Positions 19,048 through 31,400 of a DNA stretch of 64,000 bases are shown one piece after another. The first letter of the stretch is position 1. Each line of letters opens with the position of its first letter. The notes below the pieces were generated by a model. It was given only the letters and a program-made list of their open reading frames with translations, ran no database searches and had not been told where the DNA came from. The position numbers and the translations under genes are program-made. Source of the stretch: Ascochyta rabiei. Taxonomy: Eukaryota; Ascomycota; Dothideomycetes; Pleosporales; Didymellaceae. Location: assembly GCF_004011695.2 (NCBI RefSeq), contig NC_082418.1:1116001-1180000 (forward strand), written 5' to 3'.

Positions 19048-19599
19048 TCACGTTCCCTGCTGTCGACGCCCTGCCTCCAGCCTCCTGACATACATGATCA
19101 AAGAGTTGTTCTCCTCGTTCAGCTTTTGAATCTTCCTGTTCGCCTCCGCCAGCTCGGCCTTGACCCTCTTGTACTTGGTCTCCGGCACCATCCTGACCCG
19201 CTCCGGCTTAGGCGCAGGCTGATTCTCGGGCTTCTCCTTCAGCAGATCGCAGATTCCCTCGATCAAGAAGTCCGCATCCACGCCCTCGCTCAAGGCGAGT
19301 TCAAGAGCGGCCTTCAGCTCGTCCAGGAACTGTGTCATCTTGGCTGGGATGCCTTTCGAAGCATTCAGATTCTGGAGCCGGCGCCGGAGTTCGCTTTCGA
19401 GTTGCTGCAGCTCCTTGTAGACTTTCGAGGGTGTGTCTGAGTTTTCGGCGCGCTTGTATGTGGTGGTCAGAAGCCCGTAGGTGGTTCGGCAGTGCTTGTA
19501 TCCAGGGCGATCGACGGTGTCAGGCGGCAGGTATGGCCCCATGTCGCTGATCATGGCCCCAATGGCAGCGTGGCCGCGGCGGACTGGCGGTGAGGCCAT
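19048..19599 (-). CDS. Coiled-coil hypothetical protein
   Basis: Single exon, 183 aa, from the ATG at 19599. The first 45 residues are non-helical. Two helical regions follow with heptad-like spacing: SKVYKELQQLESELRRRLQNL and, near the C terminus, YKRVKAELAEANRKIQKLNEENNSL. In between, a segment (MTQFLDELKAALELALSEGVDADFLIEGICDLL) looks like a compact helical unit. There is no signal peptide or membrane segment. I recognise no family; a structural or adaptor role is possible but unproven. Confidence 0.65.
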   Translation of the reverse strand: MASPPVRRGHAAIGAMISDMGPYLPPDTVDRPGYKHCRTTYGLLTTTYKRAENSDTPSKVYKELQQLESELRRRLQNLNASKGIPAKMTQFLDELKAALELALSEGVDADFLIEGICDLLKEKPENQPAPKPERVRMVPETKYKRVKAELAEANRKIQKLNEENNSLIMYVRRLEAGRRQQGT

Positions 19600-20254
19600 T
19601 GTAGCCGATCCGAATTCACTGGAGGTCGAAATGTATGTTCGTGGTTAGTGGTAAGCAGGTTGGCGCGTGTCGACCATATACGTCAGCAAGTGAAGGCGCT
19701 AGCAAGTGAAAGAGGCAGCGATGAGGAAAGTGAAGTACGAAGCTCGTAACATCTGCATTCAAAGGATAGAATGTGCCACTATATGGCTTTCTATGGTTTT
19801 ACAATGTTGAGAGTTCAATGCTTGCTGTAGCATCTCGGCCAAAACACGAGCGCGTTTACCCTACATTCAGTCAAGGGCCTGTCTTTGCTGGCACAATCGC
19901 ATGTGATCTGGGATGGCAATTACACTTCAAGCTACGTACCATCGTCTCCCTATCGCATATTGCTCCATGAGAGGAAGCGCTTGATGTGATGAACGTGTGG
20001 GTGTCTGAAGGTGAGGAAGCGACTGCCAATCACAGTCGTAATAAGCAACCATCGCCGGAACAACAAAACACCCAGGCTCTCAGAGGGTTTGGGAGAGATG
20101 TTACGGTGCACAATGTTGATTGCAGGTTTCTACGCGATTTTCTTTCACGTCAGACATTCTCATACGGATCTCGAACGTGGATCGTGATCAGGAATTCTTG
20201 AACTGCTGAACCGCGCGTTCAAAATCAGACACATACACCTCAGCAACCTAGTGC
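19600..20254. other. Intergenic
   Basis: About 650 bp upstream of the coiled-coil gene and downstream of the F-box-like gene. No supported gene or repeat is seen. Confidence 0.45.
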
Positions 20255-21366
20255 TCACCAGCCTGTCTTTGCGAAGCCAAGATGGTGCTGCCATATCTTG
20301 TACTTGTCGTTCCACGCCGTATTGAATGCAGTCATAGCTTCCTCTTCCTTCGCCCCAAGTATAGCACGGCTGATTCCCTGACCGAACAGTCTGTGCAAGT
20401 GCTTGCATGCTTTTGACAGGCGCGTGTTCATTTCGAAGTTGTGTTTCCATAGCCGGGATTTGACTTTGATATTGGCTGCCTGCAGGGCGTGCAGCTTCTG
20501 TGTGAGTTCCATACTGCTTGGCTCGCCGTCCTTGTTCTTGTTCAAAGATAGTCGCCGAAACTGCAACAATGGCTGGAGCCACTTCTGGCGAAGGTTGAAC
20601 TTTGGAGCATCTTCATTGATCCAGATCTCAATCGCAATCTCTCGCAAGCAGGTGAGACTCTCAGACGCAACCTTGAATGCACGCACCCAGCTCTCGACAT
20701 GTTTGTCCTGCCAAGAGACGTCGTTCGCCGATAAAGGACTGCCGTAGGTGTTGTAGTAGAAGTGTAGCTTCGAGACGTTGTCGAGATGCTGCTGTGGAGC
20801 CCTCCGAAGGAAGCTGATGATGCGGCGAGGCGCTTCGAAGACGAACGTTACTCGCTGATGCAGCAGTGGTAGAGTCTCCGTATGCATCTGTTTGCAGCTA
20901 AGGATCAATCCACAGAAAGAGTCGAGCCAGCACGTGCGGGAGCCAGGAACAGCGTGGTGTCTCCCGCGAAGGCGCGGTGGAAGTCGTACGATTAGCGGTT
21001 CGGCAGACCTGAGATTGCCCTGGTACTCTCTACGGCGTGGCTTTGAGTTTACTGACTCATTGCGCAGTAATTTGACTGTCTTCGGCACGGCAGTGGTGAA
21101 GTTGCAGCCCTGCCCTACGAGCTCGCAGCGAAAGCTATCCTGGAAGCAGTACTGATAGATTTGATTTCTGACCTCTCCGGGCAGGTCAAAAAAGCCTCGA
21201 GTCTCTCTCGTCTTTGGAAAGGCCACTCTAGGTCGAGCCCGTGAAAAGAGAGAGGTCTTGGGGTCTATTGTGGAGTTGAATCCTATCGACGGTCAGCAGG
21301 TAAGAGGTTTGGATAAAAGCGAGATGCTTCACGCCAGTCAACGCCCCCATGAGATGAGTGGGCCAT
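20255..21366 (-). CDS. Protein with F-box/2EXR-like N terminus
   Basis: The long frame has no ATG at its head. A 50-bp GTGAAG...GATAG intron (21283-21332, with CTGAC about 10 nt before the acceptor) joins it in frame to a 34-nt first exon (21333-21366), for 353 aa in total. The motif GFFDLPGEVRNQIYQYCFQ is the hallmark of the F-box-like '2EXR' proteins that are numerous in Dothideomycetes. The rest is helical and basic, with HHLDNVSKLHFYY-like segments, and no Leu-rich or WD repeats. In the known family the motif is thought to act like an F-box for Skp1 binding, but most members are uncharacterised. Confidence 0.72.
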
Positions 21367-21606
21367 TGTCGAAGGTGAGCCTTGGGTGAGATATCGCGGT
21401 TAGTGACATTCAATTGGCTGAAAAGTCGCTCTGTGCAGTACGTAGCTGTTTGTTAGCAGCCACACTCAAGAGCTCGATCAGGAGCATGGATTAGGCAGAA
21501 GGACGCAGATTTGCACCTTCTTCACCTCGTTGATGATGAGGTGAAGAGCACTCTGACCGCCATTGGCCTGCATGCACATGCCCCACGCTAGCAACGAAAA
21601 GAGCCG
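21367..21606. other. Intergenic between divergent genes
   Basis: 240 bp between the F-box-like gene and the small mitochondrial protein gene. Nothing specific is seen. Confidence 0.4.
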
Positions 21607-21990
21607 ATGCACAACACGGTGTCCCGCATCGTCATGGCCACTCCCACACCAACCATGCCTGCAACACTCACCACCCTCAAGATTCGCACCGCCCGTCTCG
21701 CTCTGCCCACAGCTGCCCGTCAGTTCAGCACCAGCTCTCCACGCTTCTACCGCCGCCAGCCCGGTGACCCCACAGGGCCCAACGAACCCCCGACCCACAT
21801 CAGTGCTCCTAAGAGCAAGTCCCCCCTGAAAGTCTGGCCCATTCTCGCCATCTTTGCTCTCGGTGGTTTTCTCTTCAAGAAAATCGTTGATGAGCGCGAG
21901 GGCCAGTACAAGCCCGTTGGACCTATTGCCGGCCACTCTCCCAGTTCCAAGCCAGCTACACCGCGAGCCAACAACCCCGTACCCCACTAA
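21607..21990 (+). CDS. Small single-pass mitochondrial membrane protein
   Basis: Single exon, 127 aa. The N-terminal 50 residues are Arg/Ser/Thr-rich with no acidic residues and contain RQFSTSSPRFYRR, a typical mitochondrial processing region. A single hydrophobic segment (KVWPILAIFALGGFLFKKIV) follows, with a short Pro/Ser-rich tail. This layout fits an inner-membrane single-pass protein such as a small assembly factor, but I recognise no named family. The second in-frame ATG at 21634 is an equally good start. The URA6 start lies only 24 bp after the stop, which is unusually tight for two separate plus-strand genes. Confidence 0.72.
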   Translation: MHNTVSRIVMATPTPTMPATLTTLKIRTARLALPTAARQFSTSSPRFYRRQPGDPTGPNEPPTHISAPKSKSPLKVWPILAIFALGGFLFKKIVDEREGQYKPVGPIAGHSPSSKPATPRANNPVPH

Positions 21991-22739
<749 letters not shown>

Positions 22740-23014
22740 GTCACAAGGAAAGGATCGTGGGTTCGATGCGTATAGATGTACAGGCAGTGTCGGTAGATTC
22801 CAACTGGAAGCAAGCAACGTTACAGCGAATCCCTGTTCCAATACATGTGTGAAGTATCTGTATCGCATTTTCTAAAGCGCAGCGCGAGGGCTGCTCATTC
22901 ATCCATTACCCAGAAAGAGCCGTGGTGCCATGCGCTCAAATCCCTACTCCTTTTGGTCGTGTCGAGACAAACGAAAGGAGCACTTCCACTCCCACATGTC
23001 AGCTCCATCTACAT

Positions 23015-24389
23015 CTACTCCGCATCCTCGTCAATCGCAGCCCTGGGCTGCTTCTGCTGCTGCTGGCCCCCTCGGCCCTTGAACCTCGACGCCATCTCGG
23101 CCTTTTGATCGGCCTTGTTGGCCTCGTCCTCCTTCTCCTGGATGAACCTCTGCTTCTCCTGCTGAATGACCTCCAAAACACCGACCAGGCTATTCCTCCA
23201 CATGTCGAGCCTGCTCGCAACCTCTCTCCACTGGTTCTCGCCAAAGACGCGGTATGTGGAGCGGTGGATCAGGAACGTCTGGTTCAGCTGGCTGAGCTTA
23301 CCCTCGACGAGGCCGGCGCGAATCACGTCGATGACCCACATCTCGACGTCCTCCCCGGGAACTTGCAGCGCGTTTGCGATCTTGGCGTAAGGGAGCGACC
23401 TCTGCTGGCCTGATGACGCGGCGATCGAGGCAAGTGTAAGGAGACGAATCTTGCGGTTGAGAGCTGCGCTGTCAAGACCTGACTTCTCGATCCAACCATC
23501 ATGCTCATCCTTGAAATCGTTGAAGTCGTCTACCACGTCGGAGTTGAAGATTTCAAGGAGCTGGAAGTAGACGGGTTCGGAGTTGCGGAGGGCCTGGATC
23601 GAGTCAAGGTCGGTGAGGTCCTGGAAGTCAAAGTGGCTTGGGTGTGTGAGCGCGGACTTGAGCGCGCGGAGAGACAGCTCCTGGGCCTCTGTGGACGAGG
23701 CATCCTCAGAGGGGAATGTTCGGAGCGCACGGAGGAGGTATGTGTACGCCTGCTCGTCCTCGCCAGCGGCAGCAGCCGAATCGCTGACTGCGAGGTACAG
23801 CTTGCGCTGCTCCTCCTCCTCGACGTCCCATGTCTGCAGCCAGCTATCCAGCTGCTTAAGCTGTGGGCGCAGGTACTCGAAGTTCGTTGTGGCGCGAATG
23901 ACGCGGAGGATGGCAAGCAGAACATGGTAGCGCACTTCGCTGTCTGCAGGAAGAATGTTGAAGATTGTGCTGAGAATCGAAAGGGCGAGGCCGCTGCCGT
24001 TGGCGGGCGAAGAGGTGACCGGGGTGCTCAGGTTCTGGCAGATCTTGGGCAGGAACATGGAAACGTTCGGCGACTGGTTTACGAGGTGGATCAGCAGATT
24101 GTAAGCTGCTATGAACTCTGTTCACCGCCGTGTTAGCCCCGCCTCCCATGCTCATGACTGTTTCTCGCATACCCTTCTCAGGCGCCTGGTTCAGCGCCTG
24201 CGCGCCCACGACGAGCTTCTTGAGGACTTCATCCTTCTTGTTCTCCTTCAACAGGTCTGCGCTCTCCTGCTGGACGTTGGAGCTCTCGTCGCCCTGGGAT
24301 TTTTTGAGCGTATCGATGTATTGTGCGAACTCGTCGGTAAGCTCCTCGAAGGAACCTTCGATCAAGAGCGTGTTCTTGGGGCCCGGCAT
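23015..24389 (-). CDS. EIF3M: Translation initiation factor eIF3 subunit M (PCI domain)
   Basis: Exons 24173-24389 and 23015-24117 (55-bp intron 24118-24172) give 439 aa. The start MPGPKNTLLIEGSFEELT matches the family's usual N terminus, so the longer upstream in-frame ATG is not used here. A helical-repeat body precedes a PCI domain with LLTLASIAAS, SLPYAKIANALQVP and VIDVIRAGLVEGKLSQL, and the C terminus is Lys/Gln-rich and acidic. In fungi that keep the full eIF3 complex, subunit m bridges the PCI/MPN core that helps recruit mRNA to the 40S subunit. Confidence 0.93.
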
Positions 24390-24937
24390 CGTGTTTAGCG
24401 TGTGCGAGTATGCCTGGAGAAGTGGGCGGGCGGGGTCGTCGAGCGCTGGACGTGATTTGGGCGTTGTGTCGTCGTGGGTTGCGCCTGCCGTGGTGGGATG
24501 TGCCAAGCCAAAAGTTCAAAATCCCATCGATAGACGACGCTGGCCAATCAGCGATGGCAGTGGCGGGGCCCTTTCCGAGCCCTTTCCGTCTACGACGAGC
24601 GCCAACAGGACAGCCAGGACAGCCGGATACGAGTTCGCGCGAGACAAGATCTCATGTGATGGCTACTTTATATCGGTACTGGGGTGGAGAAGAATGAGGA
24701 ACGTCGGCAACCGTAGACAAAGTTTCGTAGAACCCACTCACTCTGGTATGTATCTACACAGGTCTGAATTTTGCTGCTAGAACAGAATGCTACCGATTGT
24801 ACGGGGGCTGTCTCATCCGGTAGCCAAAAGGCACAATAGTCTCAAGACTGACTTTCGTCGTCCATATATGGTCTCACGATATCTGGTTGGAACCACTCTC
24901 GACCATAGCACTTCACCGTAGATACCAGTATTCGAAC
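24390..24937. other. Intergenic between divergent genes
   Basis: About 550 bp with no supported coding sequence; it contains the eIF3m leader and promoter. Confidence 0.45.
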
Positions 24938-25567
24938 ATGTCTCAAAATCTGCAGAAAAAACACAACTCACTTCCTCTCCCTCTTTCTGTCTTCGTACAC
25001 CCACCTCATTCAAGCAAAAAGAGCGAAACTGTCAAGACGAACACCATCGCCCTCACCATATCCGCCCTTCAGAAAATGAATGAAGAATGGGAACGCACCT
25101 CGCTTCCCTCTCCTCCCCCCTGCTCGTCAAAGCCTATCCTCATCGACTTGGACATCAAATCAGATCAGAGCTGCGACACTGAAGACATCGGTAACTTCGA
25201 CCTCGATGAAGATAATTCGTCATGCGCTTCGGATTATAGCTCCACGAACAGCGACGTCAGCTATCTTGACCTCGATAAGGTTGATGAGGGCAACCGATCT
25301 GATGGCAAAGGATATGGGTCTGTATATGGAACTGTAAGGTACCTACTTTTTAGAGTTATTCATGCTGATTACATGCAGGAGCGTCCAAGTCAAGAGAAAC
25401 AGAGAGGGGAAACGAAAGCCGATCAACACACAAAGGTAGTCAGATACTGCTTCGTTACTGTATCCTGCTCGGAATCTGAAATCGAGTGCGAGATCGATGT
25501 GTTAGAGGCCATTTGCACGGTCTCGCTGGGGCTTGTTTGTCGGCGCTCATATCGCTATCATTCTTAA
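24938..25567 (+). CDS. Hypothetical acidic, Ser/Asp-rich protein
   Basis: An ATG-started frame of 209 codons. The middle is strongly acidic and Ser-rich (for example DLDEDNSSCASDYSS), the N terminus is basic and Pro-rich, and the last 40 residues are Cys-containing and hydrophobic. A candidate intron at 25334-25378 (GTAAGG...ATGCAG, 45 bp) is a multiple of three and contains no stop, so both spliced and unspliced forms stay in frame. No family is recognised. The 3' end could also be altered by further splicing at the GT near 25436. Confidence 0.45.
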   Translation: MSQNLQKKHNSLPLPLSVFVHPPHSSKKSETVKTNTIALTISALQKMNEEWERTSLPSPPPCSSKPILIDLDIKSDQSCDTEDIGNFDLDEDNSSCASDYSSTNSDVSYLDLDKVDEGNRSDGKGYGSVYGTVRYLLFRVIHADYMQERPSQEKQRGETKADQHTKVVRYCFVTVSCSESEIECEIDVLEAICTVSLGLVCRRSYRYHS

Positions 25568-25704
25568 ATCTTGTTGGCGAGGGCACATGAGGTAGGTTGA
25601 TCACATCAGATAGACTGATCACACATTTGAAAACGTTTTGCTCGTCTGTTTAACTACAAAGAACTGAAAACGCTAAGAACCACAACCCATCCCATGGAGC
25701 ACCA

Positions 25705-26230
25705 CTACCATCCTAGCCGACCTCGCCTTGGCCGCTCATGATAGGGAGTCCTGACCGGCGTGAGTTGTACGTCCCGCGCCAACTGCCTCAAATGACGAGA
25801 AATGTTCTTGTAGAGCGGATGATGTCCATGAACGTCGTTGATCATCAGAGACATCTTTTCGAGCTGCGACGACACGTCGTAAGTCCTACACTGTTCTTGA
25901 TGCATCAGGTCGCAGAGCATCATCCAAGGGTTGGCAAATTGTATATCTTCGAGCAGATCCTCAACCTGTATGGTAGCTTTAGACAAATATCATGGTAACC
26001 GGTGGGAGCACAGTACTTACAGCTTCTCGAAGGTCACTCTTGAAGAAGTCACACATCCCGCAACCACACCCCCGACGCGTGTACCTCAGAGGAAACGATC
26101 TCATCGGGCAATATATTGAGGGGTCGAGATATCGTGGCGCCATTCGTGCTCCACCAAAGTCATCGTCGTAGTCGAATGCGTAGGGACGGCGGGAGCTGTT
26201 ACGACTGAACCTGTGATTCCCGTGAAACAT
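25705..26230 (-). CDS. Small hypothetical protein with CGCGMC motif
   Basis: Exons 26021-26230 and 25705-25965, joined by a 55-bp GTAAGT...TACAG intron, give 156 aa. The N terminus is Arg/Tyr/Asp-rich. The motif GCGCGMCDFF just before the splice site is followed after it by a helical stretch (VEDLLEDIQFANPWMMLCDLMH), with DVHGHHPLYKNISRHLRQLARD near the end. Good splice signals and in-frame joining make it likely to be real. The product resembles the many small orphan proteins of plant-associated Dothideomycetes; no signal peptide is visible. I do not recognise a function. Confidence 0.6.
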
Positions 26231-27214
26231 GTTGTTAAGAGAGTACGTTGTTGCCGAATCGATGATTACTATATAGCGATACTATTGCGAAAATTCAGAT
26301 GACAATGTAAGGAGTTGAAGGGTAAAATGTATAAAAGGCTATGTGCTCACTCTTGCTCTTTGTATCGGGTAGAATCCTGGGGTGAGAAGCATGAGGACGC
26401 AGTTGTACAACATTCAGCATTTTCCCAACAGTTCCAATGTGGGCGCAGGGTATCACTAGATGGGGCAGAGGTGTGGGCAGTGGGTCATTTGGTAGTATTT
26501 CCATGCAGGAACCTCCAGTTTCAGCTCGTTCGACTGCAGGGCTGTGGTGCTTCTGCAGTGAGATGGCAAACAATAATCCCTGTAGCGTATGCTTGGTGCA
26601 ATGACTTTGATCGGTAAGCGTGATCTGAGTTCGAAAAGGGTGGCCATGTCTGTTTCGCAGCCAGTCTGCAGAGCTCGAACACTGCTGTAAAAGAGATACC
26701 GGAGGACAGTGTGGAGAGAACAACCTCTTCCAACTTTCATTCAAAGCCAATAATCGATCGTCATTTCTCATTGCGCGTATCTGATATCGGGTGTTTGCAT
26801 GTGTTCCAAAGATATGAAGTACTCAAGTGTCTGAAGTCTAAGCACGACCACTGAACATGGAGTAACAGGTAATCAACAGTGCACATGACAATACCCCTGT
26901 GCAGTGACACTGTCATAATACACTGGTCGACTTTCGCTAGAAAGCCCTGCAATGTGTTACTGGAGTTGAATATGCTTTGATGTTGCAGGGTGTGATATGA
27001 TGTGTCTGTCAGCATACAGGAGTGTCGTCAAAAGTGGCGGTGACTTGAGCTACACGTTTGGACTGTTCATAGGTTGGAAGCATATGCCGTGCTGTCCTCG
27101 ATGTGTTCTTGTACAGAGGCAGCATCGGAGGTAGCAAGGTAGCACACCGATGAAGTAGGCCAATCCCAGTGCAGGCATGGATGTAGGAAGCCGCACCCAA
27201 CGTTATGTATTCCT
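26231..27214. other. Intergenic, about 1 kb
   Basis: No gene is supported. Several short frames exist on both strands but none has convincing composition, splice partners or motifs. Confidence 0.45.
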
Positions 27215-27877
27215 CTAGCGCGGTTTCGACAATCGTTCGTCAACGTTGATCTCCCGCAGTAAGACCAGGAGGCGATAGCCATACTTTGAGCCCCCGTGAC
27301 CAGCGGGTTTTTCGTGTGACCGTACTAGCCTCCCACCCTGTTTCAACCAGAAAGGTCCATTGAGGCACTCGACAGCCTGAATCCAGATGTTCAACGACCC
27401 ATGCGGCCCTGTAGTATCTGTTCCACGCTTCGAGTTCTCCTGCCTCGCAAGCTCGTCGATCAATGCATCTACACACTGTCCTGCCAAACCTCTCTTCATC
27501 CAGTCCACATGTGTTGTGACCATTTTGATCTCCCAGCCTGACTCGCCCTCTACAGCATAGCCCTCAAGGTCGGTATTCCATCTCTTTGTCGCAGCACATG
27601 CTATAGGTATTCGCATGTCCGGATCGTAGGCGACAGCGAAGAGGCCATCGTCGCCCAAGGCTTCGTGGATCGATTCGGCGGAGGCCAGCCGATCACTCAG
27701 ATCTGGTTCCCACCGCCCTCTGTTTTCCGGCGTCATGTATCGATAGCCTTCATTGACGAAGTCCGTTAGATTGGCAGCAAGCCTGGGTTCTGCGCGTATG
27801 GCTGAGGCATGATGGATGCGTGGTGTAAGTCGCGAGTCTGCCTGAGGAATCATCCTAGCGACTGGCGAAAGCCTCAT
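27215..27877 (-). CDS. GNAT-like N-acetyltransferase
   Basis: The frame ends at 27215. The first ATG is at 27877 (220 aa), but the frame stays open upstream to a possible acceptor (AACTAG or GACAG near 27900), so a short 5' exon may be missing. The protein resembles fungal GNAT proteins: ALGDDGLFAVAYDP, then IPIACAATKRW, the beta-strand/helix WEIKMVTTHVDWMKRGLAGQ, with RGLAG as a reduced acetyl-CoA pyrophosphate-binding loop, and a C-terminal NIWIQAVECLNGPFWLKQGG-like stretch. Members transfer acetyl from acetyl-CoA to amines. The substrate is unknown and the call rests on weak family resemblance. Confidence 0.6.
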   Translation of the reverse strand: MRLSPVARMIPQADSRLTPRIHHASAIRAEPRLAANLTDFVNEGYRYMTPENRGRWEPDLSDRLASAESIHEALGDDGLFAVAYDPDMRIPIACAATKRWNTDLEGYAVEGESGWEIKMVTTHVDWMKRGLAGQCVDALIDELARQENSKRGTDTTGPHGSLNIWIQAVECLNGPFWLKQGGRLVRSHEKPAGHGGSKYGYRLLVLLREINVDERLSKPR

Positions 27878-28451
27878 AAATTTGTCCAAGTGTCGGTCGT
27901 ACCTGTCTAGTTAAGTCAGCGGACTTATTGTGCATAAAAGATGACTCTTCTATGACTCTCCTTCCGAGAGTCTTGGGTCGCAACCTTGCCCTAAAAGGCT
28001 CATATTGAATCCTGCCGTACAGCTCAGACATTTGTTTAAATGCACAATTCCATATTACACTGCTCCTTCAATATGCTGGGAGGGGAAATACCGTATAATT
28101 ATGAGTGCAACAGCCTCGAGAGTGATTAAATGCTAGGATAATTCGACCGTCGCAGACTGTAAATATGGCTTTCCAACGACTATGTACACTGGTAACTGTC
28201 AAAAAGGATGTCAGTTCTAGAAAGATCAGCCGCGTTTTCTGGGATTATCCTGGCATCTCTGGTGTTCTCCATTGCGCCTTTGGAAGAGCGAGTGCAAGGC
28301 CGTGAGTGTGGAGAGCATCCAGTTGGCAGGAGCCACACCGCTGGACCCTGAGTCTCTGCCGGGGCATTTCGTCACCCGTCAAGGCTACGTACGACTGCTT
28401 ACCGTTCGCTACGCGCATTCAGTCGCGCAACGCGTAGAAGAAGTCTGCAGC
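27878..28451. other. Divergent intergenic region upstream of STT4
   Basis: About 570 bp. A 47-codon frame at 28208-28351 with one hydrophobic stretch is present but unsupported. The segment 28000-28150 is relatively AT-rich. Confidence 0.4.
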
Positions 28452-31400
28452 ATGGCGTATATCTCTCTGAACCCACTCCAAAGATCCTGCAGCTGATCAA
28501 TATATATAGACGCACAATCCGAGGCAATGCGCTTGAGAAGCTTGCTCGCCTTTCCGCGCAATCGCCGAATTCGACATCGCCCACCAACGACTTCGAAAGA
28601 CTATACAAGAGATGCTCGAGCACTTCCAAACCTTTCAATGGAGATAGTGGAGTCAAAATTACAGAGCTCGAAGCAATCCTGGCTCTGTGTAAAGCTGCTC
28701 CGTATGTCGCATCCATCGACGTCGCAGCGCCGCTCCTCGACCGTCTCGCTGCCTATCTACCAGGCATATACGCCCGAGTATTGCTGCCGTCGCCGAGCGT
28801 TGGCGGGATCCAGCCCTCACCGTATGAAGTGCTCTCCTATAATTTGACCTCTGCAATCCTGCAACTCGGCGCCAAACATGGCCAGTTGCGAGCAAAGGTT
28901 ACGGACACGCTGGCAAGCTATGTGCAAGGATGGACTGCTGCTACTGCCGAGCTCTCGGCGGATCAGTTCGATGAAGATGAGAGGTCTGACTTTGCTGCAG
29001 ACGGAGAGCTTTCGCAGGTCATCACGCATAGCTTGTCACTCCTTGGCTTCCTAGATGCTGCTGCTGAGCATGCCAAGTTCTGGAACGCATATGAGAGGCT
29101 TCAGTTTGTCGAAGAGGTCAAGGCAGCGCTCTCGGAAAAATTCCTTATTGCTTTCGAGACGGCTTTGTCTATTGCGCGTAATGCGCGCTCACATCAGCTC
29201 GGCTTGAGGGAGTGGAAACGCTACACGAAGCACTACGCAGCTGTAGGACGACCACTGGGAGCTATGATTTTACACGATTCATTCCTCAAGGTCGTGGCCG
29301 CATCTGCGTCGCTGCTCGTGGAGACTCCTGCGCGCAATCATCGCGAGTCCATATTGGCCCACCTTCAAACATCGTACAACAAAAACCGTGCAACTGGAGA
29401 TACGTCTGAGGATGCCCTTGCTGAAGGGCTGACTAGCATAGCGGCCAATGAAATGAATCGTCTGGAGAACGATCTTGACTACCTACAAAGAGTAGGTTCT
29501 GCGTGGCAGCAACGACAGGCGTCATCGGTCAAAGCTAAGGTTATCACGACTTATCTGTGTTGCGCTGTCTACGACGAAGACATTGCAGACGACGAAATTC
29601 TGCTGACCTGGCTTGACAATGTGCTTAATGACCCTGCACAGAGTGCTGACCACGAGTTGGCATCTGCTGCGTTGCAGTCAATGGCTGTATTGGCAAAAGT
29701 ATCGCCATCTACAGCGTCGACTTTGGGTCGTTCGCTTCCCAGACTCATCGTTCAGGCGAACTTCGACCAACGAACCTCGTCTGTGGCAGCAGATTCTCTC
29801 GCAGCTGTGTTGAGCCTTCTTCCTCAAGATGCTATCATCACAACTTTGTACAGCCTTGGAAATGTCATAAGCGCCGGACCTGCTGCTGCTGGTGCCTCGT
29901 CTTCATCGCCCTCTACGAATGGTACTGGCAACACTTTGCGCACTCCAGGGATCTATGCGCATCAATCCAACGGCAGCGCAATATCGCTTACCTCCAGTGA
30001 TATCGAAGAACCTCATCATGTGCATACTACCATTGTGGACACCGTGGTATCCGTGGCGAGCAAGTGCAAAGATGAGAAGATCACAGCATTGGCATTATCG
30101 ATGCTCATACAGAAGATTGGGAGAGCAAGCAAGGTTGTGGACGTGAAGATCATTACCGATGCCGCCTTATTGGGTATTCACACTCCACCTGCAGAGTTCA
30201 GATCACTGCTCAAGCTCTACACCAAACTGTGCCATGATGCCCTTATCAAAGACGACGCTGCTACCTTGGAAGCTGTAAGTTTTGCGTCATGAAAACAATG
30301 TCGACCCTATTAACACAAGCTCAGGTTATGAACGCGCGACTCAACATCTCGAGAGTGGTTTCCGAAGATGAAGCTTTCGAAGTGTACCTCACCCATCTAC
30401 TGGATACAATCGTCAGTAAAGGTGACGCGCAGGAGACATCTCATAAACATCTGCGGGATACTGAGTTGGCGTCGCAAGAGATTGCTCAGATGTTGAAACC
30501 TTTGGCCACGCTTCTAGCTCGCAACGCTCAACGAGCCGATTCCATCGAGCTTGATGATTCGATTGTCAACTTGCAGCGAGATGCTTGGTTCAACATTGTT
30601 GTTCACGGGTTTGACACCAACTCGGATCTCGGGCGACAGTACATTGAAGAGCTCCGAACGCTCGCTCGTTTCAGCAAACCTCTCATTGCCGAAGAGCGCC
30701 CAATGCTGTCAGAGAGCGATATCGAGCTGAACACGGTACTGCGCCGTGGTAAGTCACCTGAGCACACAGCTGAGCAAAAGAGACGCCTGGTGAAGCTCTT
30801 GCCTTCGTGTGAGGCAGACACTAAGCCTCTCACCTATCCTGAAGCTGTGTTTTTGAACACAGCATATCTGGTAGAAGAATTGCGGGCCAGCACAGGCGAC
30901 TGCACAAAAGCGCTCGCCTACTTCTTGGACCCCAAGCTGCGGACGGGCTCGGTCGGCAACTGTATGTCCGCGATCACCCTTGTGGCAGTCAGGACATACT
31001 TGGTGAAGACGCTTTCTGGACAGCATCACACCTTCTCCACACCATACCTTGCACAGCAGCTTGCACAGATCTTTGCCGCCTGCTGTCACCGTATTGCTCG
31101 TGTCCAGCAAGCTGCAGCTGCATGTGCTGATATCATCATTCGTGAAATACCATCAACTCTGTGTCAAAAAAGTGCTCTTTTTGCGCTCCTCGAGCTTCTT
31201 TCCATTATGTGGTACAGCTGTCTCGAGGGCGAAACCGACGAGTATACATGGAAGTCGACATTCACTTCGAAAAAGTCCGACATTACAGTAGAGCTATCGG
31301 ATGATTACAATTTTCGTCGAGCAACTCTAGAGACCTTGCATAAGCGCGCTACCTCTTGGGTGAAGGGAGTCATAGAAGCAGCTCCTCTGGACATCAAGGG

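Noticed and set aside
24390..24506. Longer eIF3m start at an upstream in-frame ATG
   Set aside because: The extra 39 residues are not family-like, whereas MPGPKNTLLIEGSFEELT is the usual eIF3m N terminus.
28208..28351. 47-codon frame with a hydrophobic stretch, first considered as the STT4 start exon
   Set aside because: Joining it to STT4 would give a hydrophobic N terminus unlike the family; the ATGGC exon at 28452 fits frame, intron size and family sequence better.
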